A program made the translations under genes and the position numbers. The notes beneath the pieces were generated by a model that saw nothing but the letters and a program-made list of their open reading frames with translations, was not told where the DNA came from and did no database searches. Shown here piece after piece: positions 33,966-43,286 of a stretch of 64,000 nt of DNA; the stretch's first letter is position 1, and every line of letters begins with the position of its first letter. This DNA comes from CAWGHZ01 sp963822575 (lineage in GTDB: Bacteria > Pseudomonadota > Alphaproteobacteria > MPNO01 > DASWLB01), in the NCBI GenBank assembly GCA_963822575.1, contig CAWGHZ010000004.1, forward strand, positions 496,001 through 560,000, in the 5' to 3' direction.

Positions 33966-35075
33966 GTGGCACACGACGTCGCCGACATGATGAAGGGCGT
34001 TTCCAACATGATCGAGGCCGCGGACATCCGGCCGAAGGACCAGGTCCTGCTGCTCGCCGACGCGCGCAGCGACGCGACGACGCTCGAGGCGCTGAAGGCC
34101 GGGCTGATCGCGCACGGCGCCGAACCGGCGACGCTGCTGACCGAGCCGATCGCGCGCTACGGAAACGTGCCGCAATTCGTGCTCGACGCCATGGCCGCCG
34201 TCGACGTCGCGATCTGGGTGTGGCCCGTGTTCCTTACCTTCACTCCGGCGCACCAGGCGATGGGCCGCAAGCGCGAGGAGAGCGGGACTCAGCTCAAGAC
34301 CGCACGGGTCAAGCCCTATCACGTCTATTTCGAGGGCAATGCGGGGCTTCTCGCGCGCGACTACGCGAAGTTCCCGAACAAGGTGCTGTGGACCCTGGCG
34401 GCGAAGGTGCGCGACGTGGTCTCGGCCGGCAGCAATGTCCACATCGTCGACGATCTCGGCACCGACATCACCGCCACCTATGACGGGCAGCGGCTCTACG
34501 GCATGCAGTTCCGCGCGGGCGACCCGCCCGGCCGCTGTCATTTCCCGTGGGGCCGCTGCGGCGTCTACAACGGCAGCGGCGACGCGAACGGCGTGGTTTA
34601 CATCGGCTGCGTGCAGGGGGTAGACGGCCTTCTTCCCGAACCGATGCGGTGGGAGATCAAGGAGGGCTGGGTCGTCGACGTAAAGGGCGGCGGCGAGGTC
34701 GGCGCCGAGACGCGCAAGATGTTCGAGCGGGTGCCCGGCTCCAACAAGTTCGTCGAGATCATGTTCGGATATCACCCGAAAGCCTCGATCCAGCACGGGA
34801 TCGCCGACCCGCTGCACTGGGAGCTGATCAGCAAGATGCCGTGGGCCGGCCTCGGCACGCCGCGCCAGCACAACACGTTCCGCCACATCGACGGGTCGAT
34901 CATGAACGCCCGGCTCTATATCGACGGGCGCCTCATCGTCGACAGGTTCGGCATGCTGGAGCCGTCGTTTCTCAACGACCCCGATGTCGTGCGGGCGGCG
35001 AGCGAGTTCGGCGATCCAGACGAGGTCCTGGCGCCGGTCTCGCACGCGGCGCACGGCTCCGGCACGCTCTGGTAG
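33966..35075 (+). CDS. Leucyl aminopeptidase M29/NicX-like metalloprotein
   Basis: The 369-residue protein resembles the M29/aminopeptidase T and 2,5-dihydroxypyridine dioxygenase (NicX) group. It has IRPKDQVLLLADARSDATTLEALKAG near residue 20-45 and the C-terminal metal region RQHNTFRHIDGSIMNARLYIDGRLIVDRFGML with the conserved HxD. The GTG at 33966 follows GGGAGGAAG. In this neighbourhood (monooxygenase, UbiD, cupin) ring cleavage of a hydroxypyridine or similar compound is more likely than peptide hydrolysis, but this is inferred. Confidence 0.75.
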   Translation: MAHDVADMMKGVSNMIEAADIRPKDQVLLLADARSDATTLEALKAGLIAHGAEPATLLTEPIARYGNVPQFVLDAMAAVDVAIWVWPVFLTFTPAHQAMGRKREESGTQLKTARVKPYHVYFEGNAGLLARDYAKFPNKVLWTLAAKVRDVVSAGSNVHIVDDLGTDITATYDGQRLYGMQFRAGDPPGRCHFPWGRCGVYNGSGDANGVVYIGCVQGVDGLLPEPMRWEIKEGWVVDVKGGGEVGAETRKMFERVPGSNKFVEIMFGYHPKASIQHGIADPLHWELISKMPWAGLGTPRQHNTFRHIDGSIMNARLYIDGRLIVDRFGMLEPSFLNDPDVVRAASEFGDPDEVLAPVSHAAHGSGTLW

Positions 35076-35121
35076 GCGCCGGCGGGCCGGCCCCGGCCAG
35101 GGGCCGGCCCGGATGCGCGCG

Positions 35122-36132
35122 CTACAGGCTCGGCTTCCAGCCCTTCTTGTCGAGCTCCGCCCCCGCCTTCTTGACGAACTCGTAGTCGAACATGTCCTTG
35201 AGCGGCGGGATCTTGTCCTTGGGCAGCTTGATGAGCTCGGCACGGCTCTCGGAGCCCGCCTTCTGCGTCGCCTCCGACACGAAGCCGTGCTCGGTCAAGG
35301 ACGGGTAGGTGTCGTCGCAGTCGACCTTGGTCGCCTTGCGGTTCTGGTTGTTGTACTTCATCACGTTGTCGATCGTCTTGTCCTCGAACGCCTTCATGAA
35401 GCGCAGGCCCTCGAGGTTGGCGCGGACGAAGCGCTGCACCAGGTCGGGGCGCTTCTCGATCATCGCGTTGCTGGTCGCGAGGCCGGTGTAGGGCAGGCGG
35501 ATGTCGACCTTCATCGCATCCGCCAGCACGTGGCCGTGGCTGAGTGCGCTCAGCGAGCGCATCTTTTCCACGTCGGCCGACGACAGCACGACGGCCGGGA
35601 GCGAGCCGGTCTTGACCGCTGCGACGCGCGCGGCCGAGCCGTAGCCGAGCGGCGTGTAGCCGACGTCGTCGCCGCTCATCCCGTTCATGCGCAACAGCCG
35701 GCGCAGCCAGATCTCGAACGTGTCGCCGCGGGTCTGGATGCCGATCTGCTTGCCCTTCAGGCTCTGGATCGTCGTCAGGTCGGGCTGGGTCGACCAGAGC
35801 TGGTAGGTCGGCCGGTCGGCGGCGGTCAGGATCACCTTCAACGGCGCGCCCTTCAGGATGGCGCTCAGCGCAGAAGCGGACGACGTCGAGAAATCGATCC
35901 GCCCGGAGATCAGCCCTGGCGTGGCGACCCCGCCGCCTGCCTTGATGATTTCGACCTCGATCCCCTGCGCCTTGAAATAGCCCTGCTGGATGGCGTTGAA
36001 ATAGGGTGCGTAGATGCACGCGTTGGCCGCCATGGTGACCTTCACCTTGTCGAGGGCGCGCGCCTGTCCGGCCAGCCCGACCGCGCCCACCGCCGCCGCG
36101 ACCACGGCGACCGCCACTTCCCGAAGTCTCAT
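35122..36132 (-). CDS. ABC transporter substrate-binding protein (NMT1/SsuA-like)
   Basis: The 336-residue protein has a signal peptide (residues 1-26, cut after AGQARA) and an NMT1-type core: MAANACIYAPYFNAIQQGYFKAQGIEVEIIKAGGG and IQSLKGKQIGIQTRGDT. The ATG at 36132 has a GGGAGGA ribosome-binding site. No ATPase or permease gene is adjacent, so it is an orphan binder that probably feeds a transporter encoded elsewhere, possibly the 16-19 kb importer. Confidence 0.88.
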   Translation of the reverse strand: MRLREVAVAVVAAAVGAVGLAGQARALDKVKVTMAANACIYAPYFNAIQQGYFKAQGIEVEIIKAGGGVATPGLISGRIDFSTSSASALSAILKGAPLKVILTAADRPTYQLWSTQPDLTTIQSLKGKQIGIQTRGDTFEIWLRRLLRMNGMSGDDVGYTPLGYGSAARVAAVKTGSLPAVVLSSADVEKMRSLSALSHGHVLADAMKVDIRLPYTGLATSNAMIEKRPDLVQRFVRANLEGLRFMKAFEDKTIDNVMKYNNQNRKATKVDCDDTYPSLTEHGFVSEATQKAGSESRAELIKLPKDKIPPLKDMFDYEFVKKAGAELDKKGWKPSL

Positions 36133-36189
36133 CGTTTTCCTCCCGTTATGTCCTCACTGGGCCGGTTTGTGGACCGGCGGTCGCCTCGC

Positions 36190-37230
36190 TCAGGCCGCCG
36201 TCAGCTCCTTGCGCCAGGGGGCGGCGTCGACCACCGTCTCGGCGACCTCGAAGCGGGTCCGGCGCAGCGGCTTGGCCGGGTCGACCAGCACCTGCCACGG
36301 CTCGCGGCCGTACAGGACGATGCGGCGGAAGTTCGGCGAGCCGATCACGCGGTGGGCGACGCCCCGCTTCACCAGCACCAGATCGCCCGGCGTCATCATG
36401 TCGGTGCCGAACTCGCAGATGTTGTCGGCGGTGCCGCAGAACTGGAACTGGAACTCGTCGTTGTTGTTGCCGCGGTGGAAGGCGAACTGCGCGCCGACGG
36501 TGTTGTAGCATTCGACGAAGAAGCTGTCGTTGCGCATCGAAACCGGCCCCGGGCCGCGCCGGCCGGTGATCTCGGTGAACAGGTCGAACAGGCGGATCTT
36601 CTGCGGCGCGCGCGGGCCGCTCGACGTGCCGACAAGGCCGGCGCGCCGGCGCTCCACCACCGTCTCGTCGCCCGGCCGGTCATCCCAGGTGTGCAGGTTC
36701 TCGAGCGCCACCTCGGTCTTGGGCGGCGCCGGCGGCGCGGGCCAGTCCGGCCCGTCGACCCAGGTCACGCGGTAGTCCGTCTCGCCGACGTGCTTCTCGG
36801 ACGTACACAGCACCTCCAGCGGGTCGCGCAGATGCACCACGAGGCGCAGGCTCTCAGAGGAGCCGGTCCAGCTATGCGCCACGCCGGCCGGGATCAGGAA
36901 CAGCTCCGCCGGCTTCGCGTCGAACGTGCCGAACTCGGTCTCGTAGGCGGTCTCGCCGGCCCATTGGAAGAACAGCGTGTCGAAATCGACGTTGCGATGG
37001 AAGCGGGAAGCGGCGCCCCGTGGCGCATCGACGGAGATGCGCGACGTGGTCGAGGCGAGGTAGGTCAGCGGCTCGTTCGGCCCGGCCAGGAAGTCGAACG
37101 GGCGGAAGCAGGGAACGTGAAGATGCCCGCCCGGCTTGGCGGAGCCCACCAGCTCGCTCTCCTCGCGCTCGGTCCAGGTCGGCGGCGCGTTGCCGTTCCA
37201 CGTCGTGGCGAATTCGCGAACCTTGGTCAT
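36190..37230 (-). CDS. Double-cupin dioxygenase-like protein (homogentisate dioxygenase-like)
   Basis: The 346-residue protein has two cupin modules. The first is FHRNVDFDTLFFQWAGE at 72-90 plus PAELFLIPAGVAHSW. The second is FAFHRGNNNDEFQFQFCGTADN near 255-275 plus MTPGDLVLVKRGVAHRVIG. The His and Glu/Asp positions fit Fe ligands of a homogentisate- or gentisate-type ring-cleaving dioxygenase, but the wording differs from canonical HmgA. The ATG at 37230 is divergent from the heme-oxygenase-like gene, and the pair may share a promoter region. Confidence 0.75.
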   Translation of the reverse strand: MTKVREFATTWNGNAPPTWTEREESELVGSAKPGGHLHVPCFRPFDFLAGPNEPLTYLASTTSRISVDAPRGAASRFHRNVDFDTLFFQWAGETAYETEFGTFDAKPAELFLIPAGVAHSWTGSSESLRLVVHLRDPLEVLCTSEKHVGETDYRVTWVDGPDWPAPPAPPKTEVALENLHTWDDRPGDETVVERRRAGLVGTSSGPRAPQKIRLFDLFTEITGRRGPGPVSMRNDSFFVECYNTVGAQFAFHRGNNNDEFQFQFCGTADNICEFGTDMMTPGDLVLVKRGVAHRVIGSPNFRRIVLYGREPWQVLVDPAKPLRRTRFEVAETVVDAAPWRKELTAA

Positions 37231-37390
37231 CCCGGTATCTCCATCGCCTCGCAAACGCATTGAATCGACCGGTCGGAGCACAGCATGGATCGGCGGACCG
37301 TGCAACACGGTTGGCGCCGATCCTTGACTCGGCCGCACGCGCGGCCGAGACTTTCGCCACCCTTCGCCGCTCATCACGGGAGTCCACGCC

Positions 37391-38116
37391 ATGGCAACGG
37401 TCGTCGATAACTTCGCCGCGCTCGAGAACAAGCTGGCCGAGCTCGCCAACGCGCAATTCGCTTCCCCCGAATACAAGCGCATCCTCGGCATGAAATGGAC
37501 GCGCGAGCGCGCCCAGATCTACATGGTGCAGCGCTCCTACTTCGTGCTCAACCGGCGCGACTGCTGGGCCTATCTGCAGGGCTCCGTCCCCTTCGACGTG
37601 AAGCAGACCATCTGGGATCACGAGAAGGAGGAGCTGATGGGCGACGACGCGCGCGGCGTCGAGAACCACTACCACCTCGGCATGCGCGAGGGCGCGGTCG
37701 TGGGCCTTACCCCCGAGGACTTCATGAAGACTCCGCCGCTTCCCGGCACGGTCGCGTGCTGTTACGCCTGGATCCACATCGCCAAGGACTGGCCGTGGCT
37801 CAAGGCGATGCCGGTCTGCGCCGCGACTGAGCTCTCCAACTCGGACGAGATCATCAAGGGCGGCAGCTTCTCGCGCCGCGTCGCCATGAAACTGCACGAG
37901 GACCTCGGCATCCCGCTCAAGGAGCAGCCGAACAACGCAGAGCACATCGTCGCCGACGTCGAGCACGCCAAGCTGCTGATGGACGTCGTCCGCCGCCACG
38001 CCACCACGCCGGAGAAGCAGGCCGAGGTGCTCGAGGGCGCGATCGAGACCTGGCGCATCGAAAGGGCATTCAAGGGGATCATGGCCGACGCCATGGCGGC
38101 CTGCCCCGAGCGCTGA
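37391..38116 (+). CDS. Heme-oxygenase-like diiron oxidase (TenA/PqqC superfamily)
   Basis: The 241-residue all-helical protein has WDHEKEEL near residue 74, the motif ATELSNSD near 144 and EHIVADVEHAKLL near 185. The HxxxDxxH spacing in the last motif is the diiron-ligand pattern of HDO enzymes such as UndA and the SznF central domain. Such enzymes carry out oxidative decarboxylation or N-oxidation. The ATG at 37391 has GGGAG eight bases upstream. It is divergent from the cupin gene; the substrate is unknown. Confidence 0.8.
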   Translation: MATVVDNFAALENKLAELANAQFASPEYKRILGMKWTRERAQIYMVQRSYFVLNRRDCWAYLQGSVPFDVKQTIWDHEKEELMGDDARGVENHYHLGMREGAVVGLTPEDFMKTPPLPGTVACCYAWIHIAKDWPWLKAMPVCAATELSNSDEIIKGGSFSRRVAMKLHEDLGIPLKEQPNNAEHIVADVEHAKLLMDVVRRHATTPEKQAEVLEGAIETWRIERAFKGIMADAMAACPER

Positions 38117-38229
38117 GGCGGGGCGCGGGACGGCCTTCGCGCCGCCTCCGGCCGCGGCCGGTAGCGGGTGGCGCGCCCGGGCGATTTCGCTATGATCGCG
38201 CCACATCCGGGACACCGAGGAGCGCGATC

Positions 38230-39444
<1,215 letters not shown>

Positions 39445-39453
39445 CGCCCGCCG

Positions 39454-40938
39454 ATGACGCCCGCCTTTCCGGTCGAGGAAGCGACCGTCGCCGCGATCCA
39501 CGCGGCTTATCGCGAGGGGCGGGCTACGGCCGCCGCCATCGCCCAGGCCCATCTCGACCGCATCGCGGCGTACGACCGGAAGGGCCCGGCGATCGGCGCG
39601 ATCATTCTCATCAACCCGCAGGCCCTCGCCGATGCCGCCGCCCTCGACGCGCGGCTGAAGGAGACGGGCCGCCTTGCGGGGCCGCTGCACGGCATCCCCG
39701 TCCTGGTGAAGGACAATTACGACGTGGCCGGGCTGCAGACCACGGGCGGGTCGGCGGCGCTCCTCGGCTGGGTGCCGAGCAAGGATTGCACGGCGGTGCG
39801 CAAACTGCGCGCGGCGGGCGCGATCATCCTGGCGAAGACGACCATGTCCGAATGGGCGCGTGGCGGGCTCGACAACATCAATTCCGTGCTGCCCGGCTTC
39901 GCGCGCAACCCCTACAACACCGCCTATGCCACGGGCGGGTCGTCGGGCGGCACCGGGGCCGGTCTCGCCGCGAGCTTCGGCGTGGTCGGGCTCGGCTCGG
40001 ACACGTGGGGCTCGGTCCGCAACCCGTCCTCGAACAACGCCCTGGTGGGGCTGCGCCCGAGCTGGGCGCTGGTCTCGCGCGCCGGGATGATCGGGCTCTA
40101 CGACGCGCGCGATACGGCGGGGCCGATGGCGCGGACGGTCGCCGACCTCGCGGCGCTGCTCGACGCGATCGCCGGAATCGATGCGGACGATCCCGCAACG
40201 GAAGGCGCGGCGGAACATATCCCGGCGAGCTACGCGGCCTTCCTCGACCCCGACGGGGCGCGCGGCCGGCGCCTCGGCGTGCTGCGCCAGGCCTTCCCGC
40301 CCGACGGGTCCGATGCGCAGGTCTTGGCCTTGCTCGACCGGGCGGCCACGGACCTGCGGAAGGCCGGCGCGGAGATCGTCGATCCGTTCGTCGTGCCGGA
40401 GTTCGACGCGTTCCCCGCGCGGCCGCATCCGGCGAGCGAGGTGCGCGCCGCGTTGGAACGCTACCTCGCCGGCACGGGCCCGGGATTTCCCAAGACGATT
40501 GCCGAAATCGTCGCTTCGGGGAAGTTCCATCCGCTGCACGAGGTCGGGCTGCGCGCCACGGCAGAGGCGCCGCCGCCCGCAGACGACCCCGTCGTCCGCC
40601 GGCTCGAGGCGGACGAGGCGCGCATGCGCGAGGCGTATCTCGCCGCGATGGAGCGCGAGCGGATCGATGCCCTGATCCTGCCGGTCGCGTCCTATCCGCC
40701 GAAGCTCAACGGCGACCGCAACACGACGCCTGCGGGGGCGACGACCTGGATCGCGTCGGGCCTGCACTGGCCGGCCGCGGTCGTGCCGATGGGCTATACC
40801 TACGAGGACCTGCCGTCGGGGCTGCAGATCGTCGGGCGGCCCTGGTCCGAGCCGCTCCTGCTCGGCATCGCCTTCGCCTACGAGCAGGCGACGCGGCACC
40901 GCAAGCCGCCCGCGACAACCCCGCCACTCGGCCGGTAG
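39454..40938 (+). CDS. Amidase signature family protein
   Basis: The 494-residue enzyme has the amidase Ser-cisSer-Lys triad: Lys near 88 in IPVLVKDNYDVAG, cis-Ser in YATGGSSGGTGAG near 165 and nucleophile Ser in GLGSDTWGSVRNPSS near 188. Most relatives read DTGGSI, so the Trp in this loop is a variation. It hydrolyses an amide in the cytosol; GatA activity is unlikely because gatB/C are absent here. It starts nine bases after the gcdH stop. Confidence 0.87.
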   Translation: MTPAFPVEEATVAAIHAAYREGRATAAAIAQAHLDRIAAYDRKGPAIGAIILINPQALADAAALDARLKETGRLAGPLHGIPVLVKDNYDVAGLQTTGGSAALLGWVPSKDCTAVRKLRAAGAIILAKTTMSEWARGGLDNINSVLPGFARNPYNTAYATGGSSGGTGAGLAASFGVVGLGSDTWGSVRNPSSNNALVGLRPSWALVSRAGMIGLYDARDTAGPMARTVADLAALLDAIAGIDADDPATEGAAEHIPASYAAFLDPDGARGRRLGVLRQAFPPDGSDAQVLALLDRAATDLRKAGAEIVDPFVVPEFDAFPARPHPASEVRAALERYLAGTGPGFPKTIAEIVASGKFHPLHEVGLRATAEAPPPADDPVVRRLEADEARMREAYLAAMERERIDALILPVASYPPKLNGDRNTTPAGATTWIASGLHWPAAVVPMGYTYEDLPSGLQIVGRPWSEPLLLGIAFAYEQATRHRKPPATTPPLGR

Positions 40939-41031
40939 GGGCCGCCGCGAGCCGCTTCCGGCACGCCGAGGCTGGCAATCTCCCGAACCTCCGTCTATTA
41001 GACCTTAGCCACGGAATAAGGGAGTAAGGCG

Positions 41032-42249
41032 ATGGCACCGCTTTCCGGCCTTCGCGTCATCGATATGAGTCGCGTGCTCGCGGGCCCCTGGTGCGGGCAG
41101 ATCCTCGCCGATCTCGGCTGCGACGTGATCAAGATCGAGCGGCCGGGGCGCGGCGACGACACGCGCGGCTGGGGCCCGCCCAATTTGAAGGACCAGAACG
41201 GCAAGGAGACGAGCGAGGCCGGCTACTTCCTGGCGGCGAACCGCGGCAAGCGCTCGCTCACGCTCGACATCGCCTCGCCCGAGGGGCAGGAGATCATCCG
41301 CACGCTCGCCAGGGACGGCGATGTGCTGATCGAGAACTACAAGGTCGGCCAGCTCGCCAAGTACGGGCTCGGCTACAAGGACCTCTCGGCAATCAACCCG
41401 CGCCTTATCTATTGCTCGATCACCGGGTTCGGCCAGACCGGCCCCTATGCCGAACGGCCGGGCTACGACGTGATGGCCCAGGCGATGGGCGGCGTGATGA
41501 GCGTCACCGGCGAGCGCGACGACAAGCCCGGCGGCGGCCCCCAAAGGGTGGGCATCGCGATCAGCGACATCTTCACCGGCGTTTACTCGGCGGTCGCGAT
41601 CTCGGCGGCGATCGCGTCGCGCCACGAGACCGGCAAGGGCCAGCACATCGACATGGCGCTACTGGACACCACCGTCGCGGTCATGTCGAACCAGGCGATG
41701 AACTACCTCGTGTCGGGGGTCGCGCCGGGCCGGCTCGGCAACGAGCATCCGAACGTCGTGCCGTACCAGGCCTTCGCGACCAAGGATCACCACGTGGTGA
41801 TGGCGGTCGGCAACGATACGCAGTTCGCGCGGTTCTGCGAGCTGGCGGGCCAGCCCGAGCTCGCCAAGGATCCGCGCTTCGCCACCAACTCGCAGCGCCT
41901 CGTGAACCGCAACAAGATCATCCCGATCGTTGCCGAGATCATGCTGACCCGGACCCGCGCCGAATGGATGGAAGCGCTGGAGAAGGCCGGCATCGCCAAC
42001 GGGCCGATCAACTCGCTCGACCAGGTGTTCGCCGAGCCGCAGGTCGTGGCGCGGGGCGACAAGATCGAGCTGCCGCACCCCCTTTCGGGCACGGTGCCAC
42101 TGGTCGCCTCGCCCATGCGGTTCTCGGCGACGCCGGTCGAATACCGCCGCGCGCCGCCCACGCTCGGCCAGCACACCGATGAGATCCTCGCCGAACTCGG
42201 CTACGACGCGGCGAAGATCAAGGCGCTCAAGGGGAAGAAGGTGGTGTAG
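41032..42249 (+). CDS. CaiB/BaiF family CoA-transferase (succinyl-CoA:glutarate type)
   Basis: The 405-residue class III CoA-transferase has LRVIDMSRVLAGPWCGQILADLGCDVIKIERPGRGDDTRGWGPP at the start, YCSITGFGQTGPYAERPGYD, and the catalytic Asp in HIDMALLDTTVAVMSNQAMN near residue 210. The strong similarity in layout to SugCT/DddD-type enzymes and the nearby gcdH suggest transfer of CoA from succinyl-CoA to glutarate. The ATG at 41032 follows AAGGGAGTAAGG. Confidence 0.87.
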   Translation: MAPLSGLRVIDMSRVLAGPWCGQILADLGCDVIKIERPGRGDDTRGWGPPNLKDQNGKETSEAGYFLAANRGKRSLTLDIASPEGQEIIRTLARDGDVLIENYKVGQLAKYGLGYKDLSAINPRLIYCSITGFGQTGPYAERPGYDVMAQAMGGVMSVTGERDDKPGGGPQRVGIAISDIFTGVYSAVAISAAIASRHETGKGQHIDMALLDTTVAVMSNQAMNYLVSGVAPGRLGNEHPNVVPYQAFATKDHHVVMAVGNDTQFARFCELAGQPELAKDPRFATNSQRLVNRNKIIPIVAEIMLTRTRAEWMEALEKAGIANGPINSLDQVFAEPQVVARGDKIELPHPLSGTVPLVASPMRFSATPVEYRRAPPTLGQHTDEILAELGYDAAKIKALKGKKVV

Positions 42250-42296
42250 CAAGGGCGGGGCACATGGCCAAGTCGGCTCCAGTGAATCGATAGACC

Positions 42297-42470
42297 ATGG
42301 CAAAAAGATGGATTCTGAAAATCGAACAGGAAGGCGACGGGGCCGTTGTGCGCTTTCCGGACGATCTGGTTCAGGACATGCAGGTCAAGGACGGCGATGA
42401 GATCGAAATCGAATTCGTCGCGGACGGCGTGCTGGTGAAGCGGCCGGTTCGGGCCAGGGAGTCAAAGTAG
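42297..42470 (+). CDS. Small AbrB/MazE/SpoVT-like DNA-binding protein
   Basis: This is a 57-residue frame: MAKRWILKIEQEGDGAVVRF, then PDDLVQDMQVKDGDEIEIEF, then a VKRPVRA tail. The alternation of hydrophobic and acidic residues around LKI, VVRFPDDL and VKDGDEIEI is the swapped-hairpin AbrB fold, as in MazE-type antitoxins and small regulators. No toxin gene lies next to it. The ribosome-binding site is weak. It sits just after the CoA-transferase and before a dispersed palindrome. Confidence 0.6.
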   Translation: MAKRWILKIEQEGDGAVVRFPDDLVQDMQVKDGDEIEIEFVADGVLVKRPVRARESK

Positions 42471-42481
42471 GCTCCCACTCT

Positions 42482-42554
42482 CGTCATTGCGAGCGAAGCG
42501 AAGCAATCCATGGATCCCCTGGATTGCTTCGGCGCTGCGCGCCTCGCAATGACG
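42482..42554. repeat. 73-bp palindromic dispersed repeat
   Basis: CGTCATTGCGAG (42482-42493) pairs with CTCGCAATGACG (42543-42554), and GAAGCAATCCA (42500-42510) with TGGATTGCTTC (42520-42530), so the unit forms a long stem with a nine-base loop. The sequence is of a type widely dispersed in alphaproteobacterial genomes between genes. It also could act as a terminator between the convergent genes on each side. Confidence 0.8.
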
Positions 42555-42558
42555 GGCG

Positions 42559-43281
42559 TTAGTTCGTCGTCATCGTCGATGTTTGTGAGCGGCGCGGGGC
42601 GGCCTGCCGGGCGCGGCCGACCTCGGCGCCGAACAGGTTGAACGAGACCGAGATGCGTTCGCCCGCGCCCGCGACCGGGTGGACCAAATGCTTGAGCCAG
42701 CCGGGGAACAGCAGCATCAGGCCGGGCTTGGGCTGGTAGCGCAGCCGCTCGCGGAAGGCGCTGCCGGGCAGCGAGTTGGCGTCGGCGCCCTGGCGCGGGT
42801 CGACGAACTCGATGGCGCCGGCGAGCGGCCGGGCCGCGTCGGGCGGCGGCACGCGCACGTAATAGACGCCGGACCACACCGCGTTCGGATGGTCGTGCAG
42901 ATTGTGATAGCCGCCGGCGCGCAGCACGTTGGCCCACGCCTCGACGCGAAAGCGTACGGCCATTTCGGGTGCGCGCACGTTGGTCGCCTGGGTGAGCGCG
43001 CCGGCGAGCGCGCGAACCTGCTGGGAAAGCTCGGCCACGGCCGGCTCCGTCCAGGAGAAGAGGTCCTTCCCCGAGCTCCACCCGCCCACCAAATTGTTGT
43101 CGGCCGAGGGGCCGCGCGCCTCGGCGGCAAGGATCGCCGCGGCGAGTGCTTCGTCGCGCGCGGCGGTGTCGGGCCACGGCCAGGCGACCACGGGCGTCGC
43201 GTAGGCGAGGGTGAGGCGGCGACGCAGCGCCTCCGGCGCGATCTCGCCCGGTCGGTCCGGCGGTGGCGCGGTCTCGGCCAT
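42559..43281 (-). CDS. 2OG-Fe(II) oxygenase-like protein (TIGR02466 family)
   Basis: The 240-residue protein has the Fe ligands HDHPNAVWSGVYYV (HxD near residue 130) and HLVHPV near 210 plus an Arg in GERISVSFNLFG that would bind 2-oxoglutarate, and LMLFPGWLKH before the distal His. This is the TIGR02466 pattern, a 2OG-oxygenase family of unknown substrate. The ATG at 43281 is five bases after the end of the ferredoxin reductase gene, so they share a message. The reading frame of the reductase, as assembled, runs into this gene. Confidence 0.82.
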   Translation of the reverse strand: MAETAPPPDRPGEIAPEALRRRLTLAYATPVVAWPWPDTAARDEALAAAILAAEARGPSADNNLVGGWSSGKDLFSWTEPAVAELSQQVRALAGALTQATNVRAPEMAVRFRVEAWANVLRAGGYHNLHDHPNAVWSGVYYVRVPPPDAARPLAGAIEFVDPRQGADANSLPGSAFRERLRYQPKPGLMLLFPGWLKHLVHPVAGAGERISVSFNLFGAEVGRARQAAPRRSQTSTMTTN

Positions 43282-43286
43282 GGCGT

